Under the pieces are notes generated by a model. It was not told the origin of the DNA and ran no database searches. It saw nothing but the letters and a program-made list of their open reading frames with translations. Made by a program: the position numbers and the translations under genes. 48,517 bases of DNA from CAXPZW01 sp964221845 (GTDB lineage: Bacteria > Bacteroidota > Bacteroidia > Flavobacteriales_D > Sanyastnellaceae), in the NCBI GenBank assembly GCA_964221845.1, contig CAXPZW010000020.1:1-48517 (forward strand). The letters run 5' to 3'. Below are positions 34,228-41,892 of this stretch, in pieces (position 1 is the first letter of the stretch; each line of letters starts with the position of its first letter).

Positions 34228-34722
34228 ATGACAACATCACACCCCAACACCCCCTTGCAAAACCGCATTGGCCTTGCCCCCGAAGCTTCAGAAGAACTTG
34301 CCCTCGCACTCGGCGATTTGCTGGCCAACTACAGCGTGTTTTATCAGAATGTCCGCGGTTTCCATTGGAATGTTCGTGGAGAGAAATTCTTCGAACTCCA
34401 CGCGAAATTTGAAGAGCTCTACAACGACCTGCTGCTTAAAGTAGATGAGGTAGCCGAGCGCGTGCTTACACTGGGCCACACCCCGGAGCACACGTACAGC
34501 ACATACCTCAAAACGGCTGTCATTGAGGAAGCCACCGAGGTGCACAATGGCCGCAGCGCGGTGACCTCCATCTTGGATGCGTTCAAAAAACTGCTGATCA
34601 TGCAACGACGATTGCTGGCCCAAGCCGGTGAGGCAGAAGACGAAGGCACCGCAGCACTCATGAGCGACTACATCCGCGAGCAGGAAAAACTGGTGTGGAT
34701 GTACAGCGCCTACTTGCACTGA
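34228..34722 (+). CDS. dps: Dps-family DNA-protecting ferritin
   Basis: 164 residues. The ferroxidase centre of Dps is visible: NYSVFYQNVRGFHWNVRGEKFFELHAKFEELYNDLLLKVDEVAERVLTLGHTP. It supplies the His of FHWNV, a Glu in HAKFEELY and the following Asp/Glu pair. It stores iron as ferric mineral inside a 12-mer shell and protects DNA from H2O2. Usual length, intact helices to the C-terminus (EQEKLVWMYSAYLH). No lysine-rich tail, so DNA binding is uncertain. The start is preceded by a -7-like box. Confidence 0.93.
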   Translation: MTTSHPNTPLQNRIGLAPEASEELALALGDLLANYSVFYQNVRGFHWNVRGEKFFELHAKFEELYNDLLLKVDEVAERVLTLGHTPEHTYSTYLKTAVIEEATEVHNGRSAVTSILDAFKKLLIMQRRLLAQAGEAEDEGTAALMSDYIREQEKLVWMYSAYLH

Positions 34723-34748
34723 TCGGAGGCAATGCCCAACTTGGGTGT

Positions 34749-35186
34749 ATGAAACGGACCCTTCTTGTTGCCGCCGGATTGGTGGCCATCAGCATTGTGC
34801 TGGTGATTTTGATGTTCAATGACGGCAAATGCCAGTACGGCGTTTTTGTCCGCAACCAGACTTTGGGTACCGTCGTGGTCAAGTACCAAACGCAAGTGGG
34901 CCGCGAAGGTCCTGAATCGGGCGAGGTGCGCATGGGACCCGGAGAACGGGGTGAGGTGTTTCAAACCACCGCATTTGAAACCACTGACGGCAGTAGCAGC
35001 ATCGACCCGGCGCATTGCACTCAAGTGGCTGACTACCTGGTGGTGTATAACGAAGACGACATCCGCTCCATCATCGAGTGGTGCGATCCGCGCATCGAAC
35101 TCATCCACGAAGACATGGGGCAAGGCACCTTTGAACTGACGGTAGTTCCGGAAAACTTCAATCCCAACCCCGAGCTACCAGAATAG
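34749..35186 (+). CDS. Small membrane-anchored protein of unknown function
   Basis: 145 residues from ATG 34749. An N-terminal hydrophobic helix (MKRTLLVAAGLVAISIVLVILMF) is followed by a soluble part with four Cys (CQYGVF, AHCTQV, WCDPRI). The domain looks like a small exported beta-rich module, but I recognise no family. Starts 26 nt behind dps and may be co-transcribed. The stop is 1 nt from the convergent MFS stop. Confidence 0.7.
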   Translation: MKRTLLVAAGLVAISIVLVILMFNDGKCQYGVFVRNQTLGTVVVKYQTQVGREGPESGEVRMGPGERGEVFQTTAFETTDGSSSIDPAHCTQVADYLVVYNEDDIRSIIEWCDPRIELIHEDMGQGTFELTVVPENFNPNPELPE

Positions 35187-35187
35187 G

Positions 35188-36438
35188 CTAAGCCGCCCGC
35201 ACCGTACGCCGGAACCCCACGGTGGCCAGCAGGCCTACCGCTGAAAACCCGGCCAACATCCAGAAGGTGTATTGGTGCCCGGTGATGCCGGGATAAGTGT
35301 CGTAGAAGTAGCCCATGAACCGCGCCATGTAGATGTCCGGCAGGTAACCGATGATGGATACCAACCCCACGGCGGTTCCGGTGACCGCCCAAGGAATGCG
35401 GCCTTCTTCCAAAATCGCGTAGTACAAACCACGCAAGGCGTACATGCCGCAGGCCACACAGGTAAGTGTGCCTCCAAACACGACCCAGTTGCCGGCGGCA
35501 ACCGCACCGGTACCAATCATCACGCTGCCCCCCAATATGAGCACAAACATCCACTGTACCATGCGCGAGGTGGTGAACATGGTGGCCAACACGCCGGCGC
35601 CCACAGCGGCCAACGGACGGAGCCACAACGCCTGGCTGGAATAGGCCGCGGCAGCCTGCTCGGTCAGGTCTAGGTAGTCTTGGGCAAACTGAGGAAAGCC
35701 GTCGGTGACGCGGTACCCACTGTAAGCGCACACCACAATCGCAGCTTGCCACCACACTTGTGGAATGCGGGTCACTTTGCCCAAGTCTTTGTACTCGAAC
35801 TGGGGCCCAGTCTTTTCTTTTTGGCGAGGGCGAAGGGTGATGAACACCACCACTCCTGCACCAATCACAAACCACGAAAAGTAGCGCACGACCTGGGCAA
35901 AAGCAGCGGTACGCTCGGCATCGGACACCTGTTCCCCCACATCGGGCATCAAGGCGCTGAAAATGCTCACTGCCGAGGTGGCAATCAGTGCAGCGCTGAG
36001 TCCGCGCCCCCCGTCCAACAACCCAAAAGCCATGTTGGATCCGCCCACACCTCCAGCCTCACGCGTGGCGCGCAAGAGTGGAGACCAAAACAGCAAGATG
36101 GTAGACAAACCCCAAAAGGCATAGAGCATCATAAGGATGCTGTAACTGGGCACTTGCGCAAGCAGAAAGCCACTGGCACCGGTGCTGAACAAAGCCAAGG
36201 TCATCAGGTAGCGTGGAGAGAATTTATCGGCCAAGGGCCCACCCAAGAGGTAACTGACCAGGGCCACCACACCATAGGCCGCGAAGCAATTGCCGAGCTG
36301 GGTGTTGTCGATGCCGAGCACGTCCAGGTAGGTCACCCGAAAGATGCGGGTGAGCACAAAGGGCAGGAAGAAAATGGATTCTCCGGCAATGATCAGGGTG
36401 ATCAACGACCACCATCGGGATGCGGGTTGGCTGGACAT
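35188..36438 (-). CDS. MFS transporter
   Basis: 416 residues with 12 predicted membrane segments. The N-terminal half has the MFS motif A region LLGGPLADKFSPRYLMTLALF after helix 2. A cytoplasmic loop (LRPRQKEKTGPQFEYKDLGKVTR) separates the halves. The C-terminal half reads GYRVTDGFPQFAQDYLDLTEQAAAAYSSQALWLRPLAAVGAGVLATMF. The layout is close to glycerol-3-phosphate/nitrate-type permeases of Bacteroidota, but the substrate is unknown. The start ATG 36438 (MSSQPASRW) is preferred over the longer frame to 36516, which would overlap the divergent gene at 36460. Confidence 0.85.
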   Translation of the reverse strand: MSSQPASRWWSLITLIIAGESIFFLPFVLTRIFRVTYLDVLGIDNTQLGNCFAAYGVVALVSYLLGGPLADKFSPRYLMTLALFSTGASGFLLAQVPSYSILMMLYAFWGLSTILLFWSPLLRATREAGGVGGSNMAFGLLDGGRGLSAALIATSAVSIFSALMPDVGEQVSDAERTAAFAQVVRYFSWFVIGAGVVVFITLRPRQKEKTGPQFEYKDLGKVTRIPQVWWQAAIVVCAYSGYRVTDGFPQFAQDYLDLTEQAAAAYSSQALWLRPLAAVGAGVLATMFTTSRMVQWMFVLILGGSVMIGTGAVAAGNWVVFGGTLTCVACGMYALRGLYYAILEEGRIPWAVTGTAVGLVSIIGYLPDIYMARFMGYFYDTYPGITGHQYTFWMLAGFSAVGLLATVGFRRTVRAA

Positions 36439-36459
36439 GCGCCCACAAGGTAGTACCTT

Positions 36460-37083
36460 ATGGACGTGAAGACGCGCACTCGCATCGGTTGGCTTTGTGG
36501 CCTGTTGTTGGCCCAATGCTGTGGGCTAGCCCAAAAATGGGAGCCCAGTGTAGATCTCTACGCCGTGAATCACTTTGCGTTCGACCCTGATTTTGACACC
36601 AGGAAAACCGGCGTGCGTTGGGCAGGGGCCGGCCTCGGATTCCAGCGCGAATTGACCCAGAGTTGGGACATGACCGTGCGTGCAGGCATCAATTTGGCGC
36701 GACCGCGACCGGCATTCCGTCCGGACAACGGAGAATTCTCTGCCTTTGGGAGCGGGCACATTGCGGTACTGGCTGCACGAAAAACCGACCATTGGATGTG
36801 GTCGGCCGGAGTACTGCTGAGCCAACACGTATGGGTGTATGACCGCACTGGTGTACCTGACTCGATTCCCGCAACCCGTCCGCTGCTGCAAACCCGGACT
36901 TGGGCTGTAGGGGTGCAATTGGAAGGGTTCTACCGTGTGCACGATGCGTTTCACGTAGGGGCCGTTTGGCGCCCGACCTACTTCCGCTTTTCGGACCGCA
37001 ATCCGGGGGCGGGAGAACATGTGCTGAGCCTGACGGTTCGCTACTACTGGAAACGCATGCCTGACCCAACCCATTCCTCATAA
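36460..37083 (+). CDS. Outer-membrane beta-barrel-like protein
   Basis: 207 residues. A signal peptide (IGWLCGLLLAQCCGLAQ) is followed by alternating strands such as WAGAGLGFQRELTQSWDMTVRAGINL, GHIAVLAARKTDHWMWSAGVLLSQHVWVY and VGVQLEGFYRVHDAFHVGAVWRPTYFRF. The last strand ends SLTVRYYWKRMP. This is an 8-10-stranded barrel pattern without a recognised family. It starts 21 nt from the divergent MFS gene. It is followed directly by the broken pirin gene, so it may have been in one transcript with it. Confidence 0.7.
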   Translation: MDVKTRTRIGWLCGLLLAQCCGLAQKWEPSVDLYAVNHFAFDPDFDTRKTGVRWAGAGLGFQRELTQSWDMTVRAGINLARPRPAFRPDNGEFSAFGSGHIAVLAARKTDHWMWSAGVLLSQHVWVYDRTGVPDSIPATRPLLQTRTWAVGVQLEGFYRVHDAFHVGAVWRPTYFRFSDRNPGAGEHVLSLTVRYYWKRMPDPTHSS

Positions 37084-37097
37084 ACAATGCACTGCTG

Positions 37098-37503
37098 GTG
37101 GATGAACGCCAGCGCCAACTCGGCGAATTTCTAGTGGGACGCTCGTTGCCTTTTCGTCAGAAACGGCAGGTGGGCCCGTTCACCTTTATCGACCACATGG
37201 GGCCCACGGTCTTGGACGGCACCTACATGGATGTAGATCAACATCCCCACATAGGGCTCAGCACCTTGACGTATCTCTTGGAAGGAGAGGTGGAGCGCCG
37301 CGATTCTACGGGAGCGCACCAGCGCATCGGTGCAGGGGATGTCGGGTTCATGACCTCGGGAGCCGGAGTGACTCACACCGAACGCACTCCCGGGGACCGT
37401 AGGAACGGCCCTTTTCGCATCCACGGGTATCAGGTGTGTATGGCCCGCGCTGCCAAATGTATGGTCTATCTCACCCCATCTTTGGTGTTTTCCACACCCT
37501 CAA
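37098..37503 (+). pseudogene. Pirin-like protein, frameshifted and truncated
   Basis: From GTG 37098 the frame gives DERQRQLGEFLVGRSLPFRQKRQVGPFTFIDHMGP...HPHIGLSTLTYLLEGEVERRDSTG...GDVGFMTSGAGVTHTERTPGD, the N-terminal cupin of pirins with its metal-binding H-x-H and H/E residues. After GYQV, near 37436, similarity stops in this frame. It resumes in the +1 frame (VWPALP..., then PHLWCFPHPQM near 37480-37506). The C-terminal pirin domain is missing because the helicase gene begins at about 37504. There is no ATG in frame, only GTG 37098. Probably a decaying gene, although a sequencing error at one base could explain the frameshift alone. Confidence 0.7.
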
Positions 37504-39129
37504 ATGCACCTTTCTTCCCAATGCCTACACCCGTTCCTGAAAGAATGCGGACCTTTGCCGCCTTTAACGCCTTCGGCAAATCCCGTCCTTTTGGAAAACT
37601 TCGCACGCCTCGGCCTCTCGGCCCCTTTGCTCAAAGCCATCGGTCAACTCGGCTTTGAAACCCCCACCGACATTCAAGCCCAAGCCATCCCACACCTGCT
37701 GGGAGGCGACCGTGATTTCATCGGTCTGGCCCAAACCGGTACGGGTAAAACCGCGGCGTTTGGCCTGCCGTTGTTGGATCTGTTGGACCCTGAACAAAAG
37801 CACACCCAGGCATTGATTCTGGCGCCAACCCGTGAACTCGGTCAGCAGATTGCCCAGCAGATTGATTTGTTCGCGGGCTTCCAAAAGGGGATCCAAACCT
37901 TGGCGGTGTACGGCGGTCAAAACATCGCCACCCAGATGAAGCTGCTCAAAACGCCGCGTCAAGTCATCATCGCCACCCCAGGTCGTTTGATCGATTTGGC
38001 CAAGCGCAAGGCCGTTCGCCTGGACCGCATCCAATATTTGGTACTCGACGAGGCTGACGAGATGCTCAACATGGGCTTCAAGGATGAGCTCGACACCATT
38101 CTGGACTTCACGCCTGAGACCAAGCAAACCTGGCTCTTCTCAGCCACCATGCCAAAGGAGATCCGCCGCATGGTAAATGAGTACATGACCCAACCGGTGG
38201 AGGTGCGTATTGATCCCAAGACTGCGGTCAACGCCAACATCGAGCACATGTACACCTTGGTGCGTCACACCGACAAGGCAGAGGCCCTTGCGCGCTTCTT
38301 GGATTTGGATCCAGACCTGTACGGCGTGGTATTCTGCCGCACCAAACGCGACACCCAAAACCTTGCGGAAGACCTGTTGAAGCAAGGTTACCGCGCCGAC
38401 GCGCTGCATGGGGACCTGTCGCAACACCAGCGTGACCGCGTGATGCGCCGATTCAAACACCGCGAACTTCAAGTACTGATCGCCACAGACGTGGCGGCCC
38501 GCGGTATCGACGTGAACGACCTGTCGCACGTCTTCCACTACTCACTCCCAGACGATCAGGCGTACTACACCCACCGTTCGGGACGTACCGCGCGTGCGGG
38601 CAAGGAAGGGGTATCGTTGGCCTTCATCAACAAAAAAGAGAAGTCCAAGCTCAACCGCATGGCGCACGACCTGGACATCCACTTCAGCCAAGTGATGGTG
38701 CCCAGCGCCGAAGACATTGTGGATACCCGGATGGAGAACTGGGCATTGGGTGTGATGGAACAGGGCGGCACCGCCCGCATCCCAAGCGAACTGTTGGAAG
38801 CGGTGGACCTCTTGTTCGCGCAAATCAGCAAAGAAGAGCTCGTGGCCCGCTTGGTGGCGCGTGAGCTCGATCGCCTCAACTTGGGGTCAGGCACTGACTT
38901 GAACAAACGCGCCACGCGTGAAGAAGTGGACCGCTCGCGTGGCAAAGGCGGACGTTCCGGAGGCGGTTATGGTAAGAAGCGCAGCGGCCATGGTGGCGGT
39001 GGAAACCGCAAAGGCGGCTACAAAGGCGGCCGAAGTGGCGGCGGTGGCTACAAAGGCGGCCGTGGTGGCGGTGGCGGCTACAAAGGCGGCAGCGGCGGCG
39101 GCGGCGGTTACAAATCGCGCAAGCGCTAA
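37504..39129 (+). CDS. DEAD-box ATP-dependent RNA helicase
   Basis: 541 residues from ATG 37504. All helicase motifs are intact: FETPTDIQAQAIPHLL (Q motif), AQTGTGKTAAFGLP, PTRELGQQI, TPGRLIDL, VLDEADEMLNMGF, SATMP, FCRTKRDTQNLAEDL, ATDVAARGIDV and HRSGRTARAGKEG. A DeaD/CsdA-like middle segment follows. The C-terminus (from about 38930) is a Gly-Tyr-Lys/RGG-like tail with repeats of GGYKGG, probably for RNA binding. It is likely involved in ribosome assembly or mRNA decay at low temperature. The first about 30 residues do not look like the family and lie inside the pirin remnant. TTG 37591 (LENFARLGLSAPLLKAI) may be the true start, and a -7-like box at 37550 supports this. Confidence 0.93.
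   Translation: MHLSSQCLHPFLKECGPLPPLTPSANPVLLENFARLGLSAPLLKAIGQLGFETPTDIQAQAIPHLLGGDRDFIGLAQTGTGKTAAFGLPLLDLLDPEQKHTQALILAPTRELGQQIAQQIDLFAGFQKGIQTLAVYGGQNIATQMKLLKTPRQVIIATPGRLIDLAKRKAVRLDRIQYLVLDEADEMLNMGFKDELDTILDFTPETKQTWLFSATMPKEIRRMVNEYMTQPVEVRIDPKTAVNANIEHMYTLVRHTDKAEALARFLDLDPDLYGVVFCRTKRDTQNLAEDLLKQGYRADALHGDLSQHQRDRVMRRFKHRELQVLIATDVAARGIDVNDLSHVFHYSLPDDQAYYTHRSGRTARAGKEGVSLAFINKKEKSKLNRMAHDLDIHFSQVMVPSAEDIVDTRMENWALGVMEQGGTARIPSELLEAVDLLFAQISKEELVARLVARELDRLNLGSGTDLNKRATREEVDRSRGKGGRSGGGYGKKRSGHGGGGNRKGGYKGGRSGGGGYKGGRGGGGGYKGGSGGGGGYKSRKR
37550..37557 (+). promoter_or_regulatory. -7-like element inside the pirin remnant, possible helicase promoter (GACCTTTG)
   Basis: GACCTTTG, identical to the box before dps at 34216. 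It lies 33 nt before TTG 37591, the alternative start of the DEAD-box helicase. Confidence 0.35.
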
Positions 39130-40527
39130 TTAGGGCGTTTGCTGGGGTGCGGGAGCCAAGGCGGCTTCCAGCTCCAGGATCTTTACCCGGTTCTCGGCCA
39201 TTTTGCGCAGGATTTCCACCTGCTTCAGCTGCGTGTTGATGTAGTACTGCTCGCGCGCATTCACCAAAAACAGCGAACTCTCGCCCACTTGAAACAGCTG
39301 ACGCTCGCCTTGTAACAGGCTGCCGGCGTTTTGCACGGCTTGGCGTTGCACTTCTCGGCGGTCGTCCATCAAAGCCCACCCTGAGCGGAGTGCGGTACTC
39401 TTGAGTTCCAAAGACCGCTGCTTGTCGCTGAGTTCATAGCGCTTGGTGGCCAGGTCGATCTCGGTGAGTCGGATGGAAGCGCGTTCCTTGCGCAAAAAGA
39501 GCGGAAAGGCCAGGTCAACCCCCACGGCAGCGTCACGCACGGTAATCGGGTCTTCACCACCCAGTGTTTGAGGTGAGGCGAGCCATTGATACTTCAATCC
39601 AATTTCAGGCTTGAGTTGCTCGCGCTTCCAGCGCAGGTCCACGTCCTTTTGACCAATGAGCGCTTGTCCTTGAAGCAGAGTGGGGTGGTCGGCGAGCCAA
39701 GAACCGTGTGGGGTCGGGAGCTCGGGAATGCCGCCATCCACAGCGTCAATGGCCGGTGGAAGCACAGCGGGGTTCAGCTGCAGGGGTGCGTTGCCTGTGT
39801 CCCAGAGGTATGCCTCGAGCAGGGCGCGTTTGAGCATCAGATCTTGTGCGGCCTCCATTTGCAGTTGGCGACGGTTGAGCACTTGAATACCTGCTTCTAG
39901 GGTGTCCTGAAAGGGCTTGTCTCCTTGAATGGCACTTTGCACCACACCGTCTCTCCGGGTCTGGGCGAGGGTGACGCTTCCACGGAGGATGTCCTCGCGG
40001 TGCCAGGCTTCAAACCATGCCCAATAGGCCATCAGGGCTTGTGAAACCAGCTGGTTGATCATCAAGCGTTGCTCGGATTCTCCCAGAGTCAGGGCAAACT
40101 CCGCTTGGCGTAGCGCCGCACGGCGGGCATCGATGATCAGGCCTTGGCCCAATTTGAGCGACACGCCCGCACCCAGCAGTCCGTCAATGGGTACGGCTTG
40201 CTCGGGGTTGAGGAAGATACCTCCGGTGTTTTGGTATCCCAGGTCCACATCCATGCCGATGGGGGTGGGGATCTTCAAACCAGCGTCACCAACGCTGTAG
40301 TACAGTTTGTCTTCGAACTCTTTGGCGCGAAAGTCGCCGGCCAGCTTGGGGTCAAAGCCGCCGCGGGCCTTCATTTGTTCGGCCTCGGCAGCATCGATTC
40401 TCAGGCCAGCCGCCAAAGCGATCGGGTGGTGTTCGAGCACGCGTGCCACCACCTCTTCGGGCAAGAGTACCTGTGCGCTTCCGAGCGTTGGAAGCAGCAG
40501 TGCAACAAGTGCAAGGAATCGCATCAT
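39130..40527 (-). CDS. TolC-family outer membrane efflux protein
   Basis: 465 residues. A signal peptide (MMRFLALVALLLPTLGSAQ) is followed by two OEP halves rich in long coiled-coil helices (IALAAGLRIDAAEAEQMKARGGFDPKLAGDF at the start; RYELSDKQRSLELKSTALRSGWALMDDRREVQRQAVQNAG in the second half). It forms the trans-envelope exit duct of the ABC-HlyD system encoded just upstream. The start overlaps the HlyD stop (ATGATGA), so the two are translationally coupled. Convergent with the DEAD-box gene with no gap. Confidence 0.9.
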   Translation of the reverse strand: MMRFLALVALLLPTLGSAQVLLPEEVVARVLEHHPIALAAGLRIDAAEAEQMKARGGFDPKLAGDFRAKEFEDKLYYSVGDAGLKIPTPIGMDVDLGYQNTGGIFLNPEQAVPIDGLLGAGVSLKLGQGLIIDARRAALRQAEFALTLGESEQRLMINQLVSQALMAYWAWFEAWHREDILRGSVTLAQTRRDGVVQSAIQGDKPFQDTLEAGIQVLNRRQLQMEAAQDLMLKRALLEAYLWDTGNAPLQLNPAVLPPAIDAVDGGIPELPTPHGSWLADHPTLLQGQALIGQKDVDLRWKREQLKPEIGLKYQWLASPQTLGGEDPITVRDAAVGVDLAFPLFLRKERASIRLTEIDLATKRYELSDKQRSLELKSTALRSGWALMDDRREVQRQAVQNAGSLLQGERQLFQVGESSLFLVNAREQYYINTQLKQVEILRKMAENRVKILELEAALAPAPQQTP

Positions 40528-41882
40528 TTCTTCGCGGGTTTGCCGCCGGGAGCGGCCGTTTCGGGTTGGTAGAAGTTGGGTGGGAACCCGTTGATCTGGC
40601 GCCAGAGTTCGTAGCCTACTGCCACGTCATCCAACAAAACCATGCTGCTGGTACCACCACCCACGCGCAGCGCGTCAGGCCAAGGCTCCGCGTCAGGGTC
40701 CGGGGCCACCAGGACGCGGAACTTGCCGTTGGGGCTGATGGTGCGGTCGATCGCATACACCTGTCCGGTGTAAGTGCCTACGCTGGTGTTGGGCCAGCCG
40801 GAGAACACAATGGCAGGCCAACCGTCAAACTGGATCTGCACTTCGCGTCCGGCAGACATCAGAGGCAAATCCACCGGTTCCACATACATCTCCACAGCCA
40901 AAGCCACATCCGAGGGAACTATGGTCAGCACCGCCTCGCCTTCCTTGAGCGCTTCGCCAAGACCGGTGCGGATGACCTGGGTCACAAAGCCGTCTTGGGG
41001 TGCACGGATGGCGTAGAAGCCCTCGCGGACCTGGTAGTTGCTCAAGCTGTTTTGCAGCTTGGTGACCTCCACCTCGGCCTCGTTTAACGCACTCATAGCG
41101 GTGAACTTTTCGCTTTCGGCTTTGGCAATGTCGTCGCGGTATTGGGCATCCACCGAAGTCAGTTCCACCTTGGCGTTGATCAGTTCGTTTCGACTGCTCA
41201 GCAGCTTGCTCTCTTTGCTGATGAGGTCGGCCTCGGTCTTCTGCAGCGAGAGTTCCTTGGTCTCCACATCGGTCAGCGACTTGAGGTCTTGTTTGTACAG
41301 TTCTTCGGTACGCTTGAGTTGGCGCTGGGCGATGGTCAGATTGGTCTCGGCAGCCACCACATCGATGCTGTCAGAGGTCACCTTCAGTTTGCTTTGCTTG
41401 ATCTTGTTGCGGGTTTGCTCCAGCTTGAGCAGTCGGGTTTGCAACAGTGCGTCAATGCGATTGTCGAGTGCTGTGATTTTTGACCAATACGCCTGCACCG
41501 ATTGCTCCTTGGCCCACAACTGGTCCTTGGTGCGGGTCAAGAGTTGGGGGTCGGAGTATTCGGTCTTGATCTCCGAGATGCGCAGCAAGGTGTCGCCAGC
41601 GTGGACCTGGTCGCCTTCTTGGACGTACCACTCGGCAATGCTGCCGTCGATCAAGGCGTGCACGGTTTGTGGACGTTGATTCGGGCGCAGGGTGGTAACC
41701 TGGCCTCCTGAGCGGATGTTTTGCGTCCACGGCAGGAACATGATGATCAGGATCAGCGCCAAGCCAATCCAAATGATTTTGCGGGCCACGTGTGCTTTGG
41801 TGGGGCGCATCACCAGTCGGAATGCGCTGTATGTATTGCCGTCAAAGCGGTCGGAGACGGAGTTGTTTGAGATGTTCAACAT
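40524..41882 (-). CDS. HlyD-family periplasmic adaptor (membrane fusion) protein
   Basis: 452 residues. One N-terminal TM (KIIWIGLALILIIMFLPW) is followed by a biotinyl-lipoyl half (QTVHALIDGSIAEWYVQEGDQVHAGDTLLRISEI). A long coiled-coil hairpin spans about residues 110-285 and the second lipoyl half (IRAPQDGFVTQVIRTGLGEALKEGEAVLTI) precedes a beta-barrel domain. It links the inner-membrane ABC protein to the TolC-like duct. Second-last gene of the operon; starts 10 nt after the ABC stop. Confidence 0.92.
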   Translation of the reverse strand: MLNISNNSVSDRFDGNTYSAFRLVMRPTKAHVARKIIWIGLALILIIMFLPWTQNIRSGGQVTTLRPNQRPQTVHALIDGSIAEWYVQEGDQVHAGDTLLRISEIKTEYSDPQLLTRTKDQLWAKEQSVQAYWSKITALDNRIDALLQTRLLKLEQTRNKIKQSKLKVTSDSIDVVAAETNLTIAQRQLKRTEELYKQDLKSLTDVETKELSLQKTEADLISKESKLLSSRNELINAKVELTSVDAQYRDDIAKAESEKFTAMSALNEAEVEVTKLQNSLSNYQVREGFYAIRAPQDGFVTQVIRTGLGEALKEGEAVLTIVPSDVALAVEMYVEPVDLPLMSAGREVQIQFDGWPAIVFSGWPNTSVGTYTGQVYAIDRTISPNGKFRVLVAPDPDAEPWPDALRVGGGTSSMVLLDDVAVGYELWRQINGFPPNFYQPETAAPGGKPAKK

Positions 41883-41892
41883 GGCGAGCGGG

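Noticed and set aside
38930..39125. Tandem repeat-like DNA at the helicase end
   Set aside because: It is the coding sequence of the Gly-Tyr-Lys-rich C-terminal tail, in frame with the helicase, and not an independent repeat or CRISPR.
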